64,000 nucleotides of DNA from an uncultured Acidobacteriota bacterium (GTDB taxonomy: Bacteria; Acidobacteriota; Terriglobia; Bryobacterales; Bryobacteraceae): NCBI GenBank assembly GCA_902826685.1, contig CADEFT010000015.1, positions 89,679 to 153,678 of the forward strand. The letters are read 5' to 3'. The notes under the pieces are model-generated. The model had not been told where the DNA came from. It did not search any database and was given only the letters and a program-made list of their open reading frames with translations. Position numbers and translations under genes: made by a program. Of this stretch, positions 15,968-24,644 are shown piece by piece; the stretch's first letter is position 1, and the number at the start of each line of letters is the position of its first letter.

Positions 15968-16355
15968 CGTTCCCGCTCCGTCGAAGATTGCCGTCAAACG
16001 CGGAACCACCGTTCCCGTGAAGGTACCGGTCCAGTTGCGCCAGGGCTATCACGTCAACAGCAACGCGCCTACCGAGACTTACCTGATTCCGCTCAAACTC
16101 ACCTGGACGGCGGCGCCGCTTGAAATCGAAGGCGTCGATTTCCCGAAGCCTAAAATGGAAAAGTACGATTTTTCGGAGAAGCCGCTCAGCGTCTTCACCG
16201 GCGATTTCGAGATCGTCTCGCGCTTCAAGGTTCCTGCCGGCGCGCCACCCGGCGTCCATGTGGTCGGCGGGAAGCTGCGCTACCAGGCCTGCAGCCACAC
16301 CGAGTGTCTTCCTCCGAAGACGGTGGATGTGAAGCTGCCGGTCGAGGTGAATTGA
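15870..16355 (+). CDS. Stand-alone DsbD N-terminal-like (thiol-disulfide interchange) domain protein
   Basis: A 161-residue exported protein with a leader (CWKAALPALACLLFPPSSPAQ) and a domain resembling the periplasmic alpha domain of DsbD. A VPVKVPVQLRQGYHVNSNAP segment leads to the C-terminal YQACSHTECLPPK, which holds the two cysteines expected to relay electrons. It lacks the transmembrane core and the gamma thioredoxin domain of full DsbD. It overlaps tlpA by 98 bp, so the two products probably act together, the TlpA-like protein being a possible redox partner. A start two codons in (15876) is possible. Confidence 0.78.
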   Translation: MRMKSSTCWKAALPALACLLFPPSSPAQTGVLSVPAPSKIAVKRGTTVPVKVPVQLRQGYHVNSNAPTETYLIPLKLTWTAAPLEIEGVDFPKPKMEKYDFSEKPLSVFTGDFEIVSRFKVPAGAPPGVHVVGGKLRYQACSHTECLPPKTVDVKLPVEVN

Positions 16356-17164
16356 GACGGCTGATCATACGGCCAGGCGCTATTGGCGATTTCCTGGTTT
16401 CTCTACCGGCGCTCGAGTTCCTCAAAACCGAGTACACCGAAGTGTGGACCACGGCGGCGAATGTGCCGCTGGCTCGCTTTGCCGACAAGGCGCGATCATT
16501 GTATACGGCCGGGCTTGATACGATCGGCCTGCCGGGCTACGAAAGCGCCACCGATGCGCTAAGGGGCTTCGACTCCATCGTTTCCTGGTATGGCGCCAGG
16601 CGCCCGGAATTCCGCTCGGCCACCGCCGCGTTTCCGGTGGAGTTCCATGACGCCTTGCCGCCAAGGGATTGGCCCGGGCGCGCCAGCGATTTCTACCTGG
16701 GCCAGGTTGGCGCTTTGCCGGGCGCCGTTCCACGGCTCGACTGCCACGCGGTCAAACGGGATTTCGCGATAATTCATCCGTTCTCGGGGAGCCGCGGCAA
16801 AAACTGGCCGCTCGGGCGTTTCCGCGAGGTGGCTGGACGCCTGTCGCTCCCCGTCGAGTGGACCGCGGGCCCCGAGGAGGCGCTTGCCGAAGCGCGCCGG
16901 TTCGACGAGCTGTGGGAGCTGGGCGAATGGATCGCCTCGGCCCGCCTGTTCGTTGGCAACGACAGCGGCATCAGCCATTTGGCAGCGGCCGTGGGCACGC
17001 CGGTGGTAACGGTTTTTGGACCGAGCGACCCCAAAATTTGGACTCCGGGAGGACCCGCTGTCAGGGCCGTCCGGGCGTCCGATGGGTTGCTCGACTCAGT
17101 TCCGGTCGAGGCCGTGATCGAGGCGATTGAGCAGGTGTATCCGGCCGCGATAGGGCCACCGTGA
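16352..17164 (+). CDS. Glycosyltransferase family 9 (heptosyltransferase-like)
   Basis: About 270 residues. The TTG at 16352 overlaps the previous stop (TTGA) and gives the N-terminus expected for GT9 (RRLIIRPGAIGDFLVSLPAL). An ATG at 16304 would add 16 atypical residues. The ADP-heptose-binding region of the C-terminal Rossmann half is visible as FVGNDSGISHLAAAVGTPVV, followed by VFGPSDPKIWTP. GT9 enzymes add heptose or a related sugar to lipopolysaccharide core on the cytoplasmic face. It is somewhat short for the family. Its last ~100 bp are the source-like copy of the repeat family that fills the following 571 bp. Confidence 0.82.
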   Translation: MRRLIIRPGAIGDFLVSLPALEFLKTEYTEVWTTAANVPLARFADKARSLYTAGLDTIGLPGYESATDALRGFDSIVSWYGARRPEFRSATAAFPVEFHDALPPRDWPGRASDFYLGQVGALPGAVPRLDCHAVKRDFAIIHPFSGSRGKNWPLGRFREVAGRLSLPVEWTAGPEEALAEARRFDELWELGEWIASARLFVGNDSGISHLAAAVGTPVVTVFGPSDPKIWTPGGPAVRAVRASDGLLDSVPVEAVIEAIEQVYPAAIGPP

Positions 17165-17172
17165 GGAAGCGG
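17061..17172 (+). repeat. Left copy of the junction repeat: 3' end of the GT9 gene
   Basis: The last ~100 bases of the GT9 gene plus the bases after its stop recur at 17693-17790. Shared blocks are the stretch ending GTCCGGGCGTCCGATGG, then TTGCTCGACTC, GTTCCGG, GTGTATCCGGC, GGCCAC and GGAAnCnGCAGGC. The distal copy lacks about 20 bp in the middle. A third, shorter copy lies at about 17188-17260. Since this is normal GT9 coding sequence, the left copy is taken as ancestral. Confidence 0.8.
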
Positions 17173-17250
17173 CAGGCCGACGATAGGGAGTCCGATGGTG
17201 CGCTCGACTCTGCTCCGGCGGCTGCGACAGGGCCACGCTGACGGGAGACA

Positions 17251-17640
17251 GCGGGCTTCCCCGGACCGCGACGGCTGGCCTCGATTCCGACGACCGATTC
17301 CTTCCGGCCCTATCCGGCTGTGACGGGCTACGCTGAAAAGCGGCAGGCTTCCCCGAACCGCGATGGCTGGCCTCGATTCCGACGACCGATTCCTTCCGGC
17401 CCTATCTATCCGGCTGTGACGGGCCACGCTGGAAGCGGCAGGCTCCCCGGACCGCGATGGCTGGCCTCGATTCCGACGACCGATTCCTTCCGGCCCTATC
17501 CGGCTGTGACGGGCTACGCTGGAAGCGGCAGGCTTCCCCGGACCGCGATGGCTGGCCTCGATTTCGACGACCGATTCCTTCCGGCCTATCCGAGCTGCGA
17601 CAGGGCCAAGCTGACAAAACAGGCTTGCCCGGACCGCGGC
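17251..17640. repeat. Tandem repeat array, ~91-bp unit, about 4-5 copies
   Basis: Unit starts are at about 17251, 17343, 17438, 17528 and 17619, giving spacings of 92, 95, 90 and 91 bp. Core blocks are GGCTTCCCCGGACCGCGA, TGGCTGGCCTCGATT, CGACGACCGATTCCTTCCGG, CCCTATCCGGCTGTGAC and GGGCTACGCTG. The first four units are nearly identical; the fifth is degenerate. The array sits between two convergent genes (gap 17165-17735). Units contain sequence homologous to both neighbouring gene ends. There are no variable spacers, so it is not CRISPR. Long open frames through the array come from the repeat itself and carry no recognisable domain. Confidence 0.9.
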
Positions 17641-17692
17641 GGCTGGCCTTCAATTTCGACGACAAAAGCGGAACGCCCGGCAGACCATTTCT

Positions 17693-17830
17693 CAGGGCGT
17701 CCGGGCGTCCGATGGTTGCTCGACTCCGTTCCGGCCTACTCGACGGGTGTATCCGGCTGCGAAACGGCCACGCTCAGGAAACAGCAGGCTTCCCCGGACC
17801 GCGACGCTTGGCCTTCGATTTCGACCACCA
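17693..17830. repeat. Right copy of the junction repeat, forming the 3' end of the anchor-V gene
   Basis: Bases 17693-17790 repeat the GT9 gene end (17061-17172). Bases 17784-17830 repeat the array core (GGCTTCCCCGGACCGCGAC and so on) and at the same time encode, on the minus strand, the C-terminal EIEGQASRSGEACC of the anchor-V protein. The last residues of that protein (LSVAVSQPDTPVE) are therefore antisense to a GT9-tail copy. The tract shows how the convergent junction was duplicated. Confidence 0.8.
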
Positions 17831-19121
17831 CGGCATGATCGCCGGTGGTCAGCGCCTCGGGCACGGTGACCTGGAGCCCGTAGATGCGTGGCAGCTTGGC
17901 GAGCAGGACGGCCTTGCCGATCATGGCTTCAGTCCCGCCGATGGTCACCTTGACGGGCTTGGCCAGCGGGGCTTCGTTTTCCGGTACAACGCCGGCGGTG
18001 ATGGCCGCCTCGGCCGCTTCGGTCTCGGTCGCGCCCAGGCCCGTTCCAAACAGGAGTATCGTTTCGCCGGGTTTGGCGGTCTTTGGATCCTTGGGCTCGG
18101 CCGGGAACGGCTGGGCGGTTCCGGGCTGCGCCTCATCGGCGCGATTGAAGGCGACCTTCTTGCCGTCATAGGTCATGACCGCGGGGGCGTAAGCTTTCAG
18201 TTCGACGGTCTTGGCATCGCTTACCTGGCCGGCGGAGGTGACTTTCACTTCTACCGGGCCCACGGCGTCGTCATTCGGCGTCAGGGCAATAATCTTTTCC
18301 GCGCTCACCGACTGCACGAACGCCGGCTTGTTGTTCACCGTTACCGATACGCCTTCAAACTCGGTAGGCAGCTTGCTTTCGACGATCGATTCGGCCGACC
18401 ACGACTTCGACGCGGTAGCGAGGCCCGTACCCGTAATGGCGATCCAGGTATTGGCCGCCAGATCGGTGGTCGATCGGCTGCCCTGATTCATGACTTCGGT
18501 GATGGTGGGCTTGGCGGGACCGGCGACGGCCAGTTCGACGTTGGAGGTGTAGACGCGATCCCCGGTCGGTTGGAGATTCCCGTTGGTGGCGTTGCCGGCG
18601 ACGTACAGGCGGACGGGGCCCACGTCGGTGGCGGGCGGCGTCCAGTCGAGTTCGAAGGCGATGCTGCCAGTGGTGCCGGTGCGCGTGCCGGCGGTGGTGT
18701 GGGTGGCAAACTGCACTTCATTGGCATCGCGGCAGGGGCCGGGGGCGCCGGAATCGCAAACGATTTGAGCGTTACCATCGACGCTCTCAAGCAATCCCGC
18801 CTGCGCCGAATCCGGTTTGCTGGCGACTCTCGCGCTCAATTGGAAGCCCCAGCGCCGCATGGTGGAGTCGGCGATTTCGACCCGCACGCGCTGCTTCACG
18901 CCGGGCGTGTATGTGTTGCCGCCGGGCAGTACGATTTTCACGCTTCCGTTGGTGCTGTTGACGGCCGTGCCGAAATGGCAGGACGTGCAGTTTCCGTCGC
19001 CCGGAGCGCCGCTGAATCTCGGATCCGAGCCGCTCGAATACCCTTTCAGACTGACCGTAAGGGCAATAAAGGGAAGCGCGGCCAGAATCGGAAACACGTA
19101 TTTTCGCCCGTTATTTGTCAT
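17736..19121 (-). CDS. Secreted choice-of-anchor V protein with CxxCH motif and IPT/TIG-like domains
   Basis: A 461-residue exported protein with a leader at residues 8-25. An anchor-V (reeler-like) domain starts at SGSDPRFSGAPGDGNCTSCH and extends to about 195; CTSCH (C45-H49) has the form of a haem c attachment site. Two IPT/TIG-like beta domains follow (about 200-295 and 300-445); their closing strands include VGPVEVKVTSAGQVSDA and TTGDHAVVVEIEG. The C-terminus runs into the repeat tract. A GAGAGG ribosome site precedes the ATG. The function is unknown. Surface anchoring and possible haem binding are inferences. Confidence 0.75.
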   Translation of the reverse strand: MTNNGRKYVFPILAALPFIALTVSLKGYSSGSDPRFSGAPGDGNCTSCHFGTAVNSTNGSVKIVLPGGNTYTPGVKQRVRVEIADSTMRRWGFQLSARVASKPDSAQAGLLESVDGNAQIVCDSGAPGPCRDANEVQFATHTTAGTRTGTTGSIAFELDWTPPATDVGPVRLYVAGNATNGNLQPTGDRVYTSNVELAVAGPAKPTITEVMNQGSRSTTDLAANTWIAITGTGLATASKSWSAESIVESKLPTEFEGVSVTVNNKPAFVQSVSAEKIIALTPNDDAVGPVEVKVTSAGQVSDAKTVELKAYAPAVMTYDGKKVAFNRADEAQPGTAQPFPAEPKDPKTAKPGETILLFGTGLGATETEAAEAAITAGVVPENEAPLAKPVKVTIGGTEAMIGKAVLLAKLPRIYGLQVTVPEALTTGDHAVVVEIEGQASRSGEACCFLSVAVSQPDTPVE

Positions 19122-19303
19122 TGGATTGAAACCTCTCCCACCGGCGGTGGCCGGATAATCGTTGTTACGACAATAGATGCGCGGGCCGCGAGATCAGTTT
19201 CGGCTTTTTGCGCTCTCGTTCTACACATTGAAACACGGCGCCGCCCCAGGAGCCTCGGTTCGGGTGCCAATCTTTACGTCTTTAACAACGGAGGGAGCAG
19301 TCT

Positions 19304-20038
19304 TTATTTCTTCTGAGTGGCGCGAAAACGCCCGAGCGCCTTGTCTGCGTCTTCCTTTCGATTTAGCTTCCGATAGGTCTGCGACAGGACATACCAGGCT
19401 TCGGAATGGTCCACATCCAATTTCACCGCCTGCTCCAGCCAGCGCAGACTAAGTTCGTGCTTATCGAGCTTAGCCAGTGCCTTACCGCTTAGGAATGCGT
19501 TCCGGGCCGACGACGGGTTGCGGCGCGAGGCTTCGGCCGCGAGTTGGAACGTCTTTTCGAACTGTTGCCGGCGCAGGAAGAAATCGGCCAGGTTCGCATG
19601 GGCCCAGTCATAGTCGGGATGATCCTTCATCACCAGGTCGAGCGACCGGAAGAAAGCCCGCAGCGCGTCGGCGTCCTGTCCCATGGCGTCGTAGCAGAGT
19701 CCCAGGTTGTCCCAGGCCTTGTAGTGCGCGGGCTCGGCTTCGGTAACCTGCTTCAACTGCGCGGTGGCTTCCGGATACCGCTTCTGCTCGTAGTAGACAC
19801 GCCCCAGCGCGTAGCGGGCGGGTACGTATTGGGCATCGATGCCGAGAGCCGACAGAATCGCTTTTTCGGCCTCCTGTTCCTTCCCTTGAAGAAACAGGAG
19901 CTGGCCGAACGTTACGCGAATTTCGGGCTTGGGCGGGCAAGCCTCGATGGCGGACCGGAATCCGTCGATAGCGGATTCCAGTTGCCGCCGCTCAAAATGC
20001 CGCTGCGCTTTGGCGATCTGCGCCGCGCAGGAGTCCAT
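19304..20038 (-). CDS. TPR-repeat protein downstream of a TonB receptor
   Basis: A 244-residue protein made almost wholly of TPR repeats (about six, from residue 5 to 235), such as FERRQLESAIDGFRSAIEAC, then YVPARYALGRVYYEQKRYPE and HSEAWYVLSQTYRKLNRKED. No signal peptide is obvious, and no catalytic motif is present. It starts 6 bp after the TonB receptor stop on the same strand, so the two are very probably one transcript. A role as scaffold or chaperone for receptor function is inferred from position only. Confidence 0.8.
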   Translation of the reverse strand: MDSCAAQIAKAQRHFERRQLESAIDGFRSAIEACPPKPEIRVTFGQLLFLQGKEQEAEKAILSALGIDAQYVPARYALGRVYYEQKRYPEATAQLKQVTEAEPAHYKAWDNLGLCYDAMGQDADALRAFFRSLDLVMKDHPDYDWAHANLADFFLRRQQFEKTFQLAAEASRRNPSSARNAFLSGKALAKLDKHELSLRWLEQAVKLDVDHSEAWYVLSQTYRKLNRKEDADKALGRFRATQKK

Positions 20039-20044
20039 GGCCGG

Positions 20045-23000
20045 TTAGAACACGAAGCGCGCCGAAAGCTCGATGTTGCGCCCGCCCTGCTGCGCGCCCA
20101 GAATCTGGCCGAACAGCGGATTGGCGAGGTCGGTCACCGGATTGCCACGGCCCACGCGATTGAAGGGATTGAGGAACGTGCCGCGGATTTCGAGCGAACG
20201 AATCTCCGACATCTTGAACGCCTTCCAGATGCCCAGGTCTTCGCCGATGAAGTGCGGTCCGCGAATGTTGGGCAGCAGCGGTCCCATCGTGCCGATGCGC
20301 GTGACCACGTTGTTGCCGGTCTTGGGCTGTTCGGCGAACGCGGCGCGGTTCAGGTACACAGCCGGTGTGCCGGTGCGCTGGCCGCCGAAAATCTTCGGTG
20401 CATTGGCATCGGAAACGATCGTCTGTCCGAGCACCAGATCGGGCCGGATGGCGCCATTGCCGATCGGCGCGCTGATGGTGCCGGAACCAACGCTCAGCGG
20501 CGATCCCGACCGGAACTGGTGATTGCCGGTGACCTGCCATCCGCCGAGCAGCCGGCCCGCCAGGCCGGGTACGCGAAGGAACTTATCCGGTCCGATGGGC
20601 AGCTCGTAAATCCAGGTCAGCTTGGCGTAGTGCGGGAAGCTGAAGGCGGTGATGGCCCGCTCGAGCCCGCGGTTGTAAACGTCCTGCGCCCCCTCGGCAT
20701 CGAAGACGTTATCGGCGAATCCGATGGTTTTCGAGAACGTATAGGCGCCCAGCACGGAGAATCCACCTCTGAAGTGGCGCGTGTACTGCGCCTGGAACGC
20801 GTTGTAATTGGACGTTCCGAAATAGGCCTGATACTGGCTGACGCCGGTGTACTGCGGGAACGGACGGAGTGCCTGATTCACGGTTCCGGCAAAGCCGGCG
20901 TAAGGCAGCGGCACGGTCGAGGAGGCGATCGGCTGAATCAACTGATCGCCGCGCGAAAGCTCGCTCACGGGGAGTTGATTCAGATTGTCGAGGCCCCTGG
21001 CGGCGAGGCGCGTCCCCTTGTTGCCGATGTAGTTCAATTCCAGAACGCTCGAAGCCGGCAACTGGAACTGAATACCGACGTTCCAGTTCTGCACGTAGGG
21101 CACGCGCGTGGAATCGCCCGGAATATAAACGATACCGGCGCCGTTGAGCAGCGCGGGATTCTTGTTCGGCAGAGGAGTCAGCAGCGACGGGAACGGGCTA
21201 TGCAGCAGCATGACCGCGTCCGATGGCGTCTGCAGGTTCGTGTTGCCGCTGTTGATGTTGATCGGAGCGCTGTAGCCGGACGTACCGCCAAACCCCGCGA
21301 AATTGGTCGAGGGCGGACTGTTGTTGATGCCGTAGCCGCCGCGCAGCACCATCTTGTCGGACACCGCATAGGCGAAGCCGAACTTCGGCGAAATCATCTT
21401 CCAGTAGGTGTCCTGGAATCCCTTGCGGCCCTGGTCGTCGGCCCACACCAGCGCGCCGATGCGGTTGCCGGCGGCGGTGTTGGGGACCAAACCCAGTCCG
21501 GACATGCGGCCGGCTACTTCATACATGCCGCCGATAATTTCCCAGCGCAGACCGAGGTTGAGGGTTAGCTTGCGGTTCACCTTGTAGTCGTCGCCGAAGA
21601 AGAATCCGGTCTGCTGCACGCGTCCGCCGAAATTGGCCGATTCCACCGTGCGGCTCGCCGCATTCACCTGTCCCAGCAGGAAGCTGGCGAAGGAGTGGCC
21701 GGTCTGGGTACGGAAACCCGGCAGCTCGGTCTGGATATTGGAGAACGTGTAGTCGCCCGAGCCGGACTTGGTCCGCGAATTCTGATAGTAACGGCGGATC
21801 TCGAAGCCCATCTTGAAGGCGTGCTTCGATCGGATCAGCGTGGCCGTATCGGTGACGATCGTGGAGCCGTTGAAGCTGCCGCCGCGCGAACCCGAGCCCC
21901 GGCGTCCACCGGCGCCGATATTGCCACCCTGATAGATCGCGCCCTGGAAGGTCAACGTCGGGAAATGCGTTCCAGGCACGTTCAGCAACCCGATCTTCGA
22001 AGGCCAGTCCTGATCGACATACACACTCTCGTTGTTGTTGCCGAACCGGTTGTAGCCGACCGCGAGGTGGTTGAGCAGCGTGGGCGTCACGGTCCAGTCA
22101 TAAGCCATGCGGACCATCGTGCCGGGCGTGTTCTGAAGCTGATACACGTTGGTTGGCGACCCGGGCGGCACGCCCCAGCGTCCGCCGGGCGAATTGTTGC
22201 GCTCGCGGAAGTTGCGGTTGAACATCGCGTAGGCCTTGTGGTTGGCCGAGATCTGGTGATCGGCGCGGATGGTCAGCATCGTCTCATCGAAGAACGGACA
22301 GCAGGTTCCAAGCGACGGCATGTTCTGCTGCATGATGTCGATCAGCGGATCGTCGATGGGCGCCAGTTCGAGAATCTTCGACGCCACGGGGCTCCAGCGC
22401 GCCCGCGGAACGACGTTGCCGGGGAACAGATCCCGCAGCACCTGTCCATTCACGGTGCGGGTCGTGCTCGGATCGTAGATCGCGCCGAACTGCACCGGGC
22501 GGCCCGAAGCGTCGGTGCCGGCCGACGTGCCGGAAGAATTGTTGCCGGTGAAGGCGGCGTTGAGCAGGCGGGAAAAATCGCCCTGCTTGAAATCGCGCGT
22601 GGGAAGCTGTGTAAACGTGGTGGAACGGAAGTCCCGCACTCGTGTCTTTTCCAGGTTGTGGAAGAAGAAGGTGCGATTCTTGCCGTTGTAAATCTTCGGC
22701 AGCAGGACCGGGCCGCCCACCGAGTATCCGTAATTGTGCTGCTTGAACGGCTGCCGCCTGATGCCCGCCGCGTTGTTGCCCCAGCCGTTGGCGCGCAGGG
22801 CGTCGTTTTGGCCGTAGTAATACGCCGTGCCGTGCAGGCCGTTGGTGCCGGTCTTGGTGGCGAAGTTGGCCACCGCGGTCTGGCCGCCGGTGTACTCGGC
22901 GCCAACCGTACCGGTCTGCATTTTGAATTCGGAGACCGTTTCCGCCGACGGGCTGAACTCGTTATTCGATCCGCCCTGCAGATCCCACCGGCCGAGCGCG

Positions 23001-23560
23001 ATGCCGTCCACCAGGATTTCGTGCGAATAGTTCTGGCCGCCGTTGATCGACCCCAGGAACGTTCCGCCCACCGTGCCGGGCAGCGAGGTGAACATGAACT
23101 GCTGAATCTGACGCCGGCCGTCGCCCACCGTGATCGGCCACGTGTCGAATTCCTTCTTCGACACATAACTTCCGATCTCGGCCGTGCCCGTTTCAAGCAG
23201 CGGCGGATCCGACGAAACCGTTACCGAATCGCTCACCTGTCCGATTTCCAAGGCAAAGTCGACCGTGAGCGTCTGGGCCACCGAGAGAATTACGTTCTCG
23301 CGCACCGAGGACTTGAAGCCCGCGGCCGAAACCGCAATGCGGAATGTGCCAGGTGTGAGGTACGGAATGCGGTAAACGCCGGCCGCGGTCGTCTGCACGG
23401 TGGTTTCCACGCCCGTGGCGACGTTGGTGGCTTTGACCGCCGCGGCTGGAACGACGGCATTGGACGAATCCGTCACCGTGCCATTGAATGTTCCCCGTTC
23501 CCCTTGCGCAAACAGAGCAACGGCGCTCAGCACGCCGAGCATAATCAGCTTAGATTTCAT
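20045..23560 (-). CDS. TonB-dependent receptor with N-terminal carboxypeptidase-regulatory domain (receptor 1)
   Basis: A 1171-residue outer-membrane protein of the Oar/CarboxypepD_reg-TonB type common in Acidobacteriota. It has a signal peptide (1-19), a regulatory-like beta domain (about 22-105: GTFNGTVTDSSNAVVPAA, then YRIPYLTPGTFRIAV), a plug (about 120-240, including ILVDGIALGRWDLQGG) and a large beta-barrel ending in the aromatic ELSARFVF typical of BamA-dependent insertion. The expected role is active uptake or secretion of large ligands powered by TonB. The ligand is unknown. A TPR gene follows directly. Confidence 0.92.
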   Translation of the reverse strand: MKSKLIMLGVLSAVALFAQGERGTFNGTVTDSSNAVVPAAAVKATNVATGVETTVQTTAAGVYRIPYLTPGTFRIAVSAAGFKSSVRENVILSVAQTLTVDFALEIGQVSDSVTVSSDPPLLETGTAEIGSYVSKKEFDTWPITVGDGRRQIQQFMFTSLPGTVGGTFLGSINGGQNYSHEILVDGIALGRWDLQGGSNNEFSPSAETVSEFKMQTGTVGAEYTGGQTAVANFATKTGTNGLHGTAYYYGQNDALRANGWGNNAAGIRRQPFKQHNYGYSVGGPVLLPKIYNGKNRTFFFHNLEKTRVRDFRSTTFTQLPTRDFKQGDFSRLLNAAFTGNNSSGTSAGTDASGRPVQFGAIYDPSTTRTVNGQVLRDLFPGNVVPRARWSPVASKILELAPIDDPLIDIMQQNMPSLGTCCPFFDETMLTIRADHQISANHKAYAMFNRNFRERNNSPGGRWGVPPGSPTNVYQLQNTPGTMVRMAYDWTVTPTLLNHLAVGYNRFGNNNESVYVDQDWPSKIGLLNVPGTHFPTLTFQGAIYQGGNIGAGGRRGSGSRGGSFNGSTIVTDTATLIRSKHAFKMGFEIRRYYQNSRTKSGSGDYTFSNIQTELPGFRTQTGHSFASFLLGQVNAASRTVESANFGGRVQQTGFFFGDDYKVNRKLTLNLGLRWEIIGGMYEVAGRMSGLGLVPNTAAGNRIGALVWADDQGRKGFQDTYWKMISPKFGFAYAVSDKMVLRGGYGINNSPPSTNFAGFGGTSGYSAPININSGNTNLQTPSDAVMLLHSPFPSLLTPLPNKNPALLNGAGIVYIPGDSTRVPYVQNWNVGIQFQLPASSVLELNYIGNKGTRLAARGLDNLNQLPVSELSRGDQLIQPIASSTVPLPYAGFAGTVNQALRPFPQYTGVSQYQAYFGTSNYNAFQAQYTRHFRGGFSVLGAYTFSKTIGFADNVFDAEGAQDVYNRGLERAITAFSFPHYAKLTWIYELPIGPDKFLRVPGLAGRLLGGWQVTGNHQFRSGSPLSVGSGTISAPIGNGAIRPDLVLGQTIVSDANAPKIFGGQRTGTPAVYLNRAAFAEQPKTGNNVVTRIGTMGPLLPNIRGPHFIGEDLGIWKAFKMSEIRSLEIRGTFLNPFNRVGRGNPVTDLANPLFGQILGAQQGGRNIELSARFVF

Positions 23561-23618
23561 GATGTCAACCCTTCCACAAACGAGACTGCGGGCTTTAGAG
23601 CGAGATAATGCTAAAGTA

Positions 23619-24599
23619 CTACCGCTTGTTAACGGAAGTCAATCTGGCCGCTTTTAGCAGGCGGCCTCCAAGCCGCCGCAGCGCATCCTTCAACTCCACC
23701 GGTTGACGCACCTCGAACGGCCAGGGCAGGCGCGCCAACTCGCGCGCAAACCAATCCAGATCGTCGGCCTGGCTGAGCATACGGACCCGGCGCCCCTCGG
23801 GCTCCAGCACGCCAATCGCGCCGAACAATTCCCGCCGCGCCGATTCGAGATCGGTTTCAAGCGCCACTTCGATGGCGAAACGTCTGGGTAGAGTGGCGAT
23901 CGAGTGCAGCAGCTGCGCGACGATGTCGAACCCGGCCGGCCGTTCGAAGCTTCGCGCCTGCTCGTGCGCCTCGGTGACCCGATCGAGCCGGAACGTCCGC
24001 AGTCCGCGCCGCAGGTGGCAATAGCCGGCGGTGTACCAGTGGCCGCCGTGGAGCGCGAGACCATAGGGATCGAAGTCCCGCCCGGTCTGGCGGCCGCTCT
24101 GGTCGCGATAGGCCAGCCGCACGCCGAGCCGCGCGTGCGCGCCGGCGCTTAACACCGGTAGAAATCCGCTCTCGGCGGCCGTCGCGCCCGTGGCTCGCGC
24201 AAACTCTACCGATTCGCTGACCGCCCGCATGCGGCCCTTGACCTTGGCCGGCATCACCCGTTCGAGCTTCGCCTGGGCGCGGGCGGCGGGCTCGGGATCG
24301 ATCCAGGCGAACTGCCGCACCGCCGTCAATCCGAGCGACAGCGCCAGCGCTTCGCCGCCGGTGAACATCATGGGAGGCAGTTTGTAGCCCGGCACCAGTT
24401 CATATCCGCCGTGCGGGCCGCGGCCGGCGGTGACGGGAATTCCCATTTCCTCGAGGCAGGCGACGTAGCGGCGCACGGTGCGCCGGTCCACGCCCAGGCG
24501 GATCGAAAGCTCCCCTCCGCTCAACCGCCCGCACGTCTGCAGCAGATCGAGCACGGCCAGAATACGCGATGCCGGATGGCTTGCCGCTTCTTCTTTCAT
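23619..24599 (-). CDS. WYL-domain transcriptional regulator (YafY/DeoR-like HTH)
   Basis: A 326-residue regulator. The N-terminal winged helix-turn-helix (about 8-65) reads SRILAVLDLLQTCGRLSGGE, then RLGVDRRTVRRYVACLEEMG. A WYL domain follows at about 135-215 (RLAYRDQSGRQTGRDFDPYG, then GGHWYTAGYCHLRRGLRTFR) and a C-terminal extension at about 225-315. WYL domains bind nucleotide or other ligands and often control stress or defence genes. It is divergent from the cyclase-fold gene, with only 45 bp between them, so it may regulate that gene or itself. Confidence 0.88.
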   Translation of the reverse strand: MKEEAASHPASRILAVLDLLQTCGRLSGGELSIRLGVDRRTVRRYVACLEEMGIPVTAGRGPHGGYELVPGYKLPPMMFTGGEALALSLGLTAVRQFAWIDPEPAARAQAKLERVMPAKVKGRMRAVSESVEFARATGATAAESGFLPVLSAGAHARLGVRLAYRDQSGRQTGRDFDPYGLALHGGHWYTAGYCHLRRGLRTFRLDRVTEAHEQARSFERPAGFDIVAQLLHSIATLPRRFAIEVALETDLESARRELFGAIGVLEPEGRRVRMLSQADDLDWFARELARLPWPFEVRQPVELKDALRRLGGRLLKAARLTSVNKR

Positions 24600-24644
24600 A
24601 ATTAGGGCGGAATTCGTCCTAATGGCACATTATCATGCGAAGGC

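Noticed and set aside
17251..17640. CRISPR array
   Set aside because: Units are head-to-tail without unique spacers and the whole unit is conserved; no cas gene nearby.
17320..19316. Long plus-strand open frames through the repeat tract and antisense to the anchor-V gene
   Set aside because: They consist of translated repeat units (Arg/Pro/Gly-rich) and antisense of a gene with clear signal peptide and domains. No start signal or family match.
21695..23608. 637-codon plus-strand frame opposite TonB receptor 1
   Set aside because: Shadow of the receptor; composition (Arg/Val/Gly/His-rich) typical of antisense frames.
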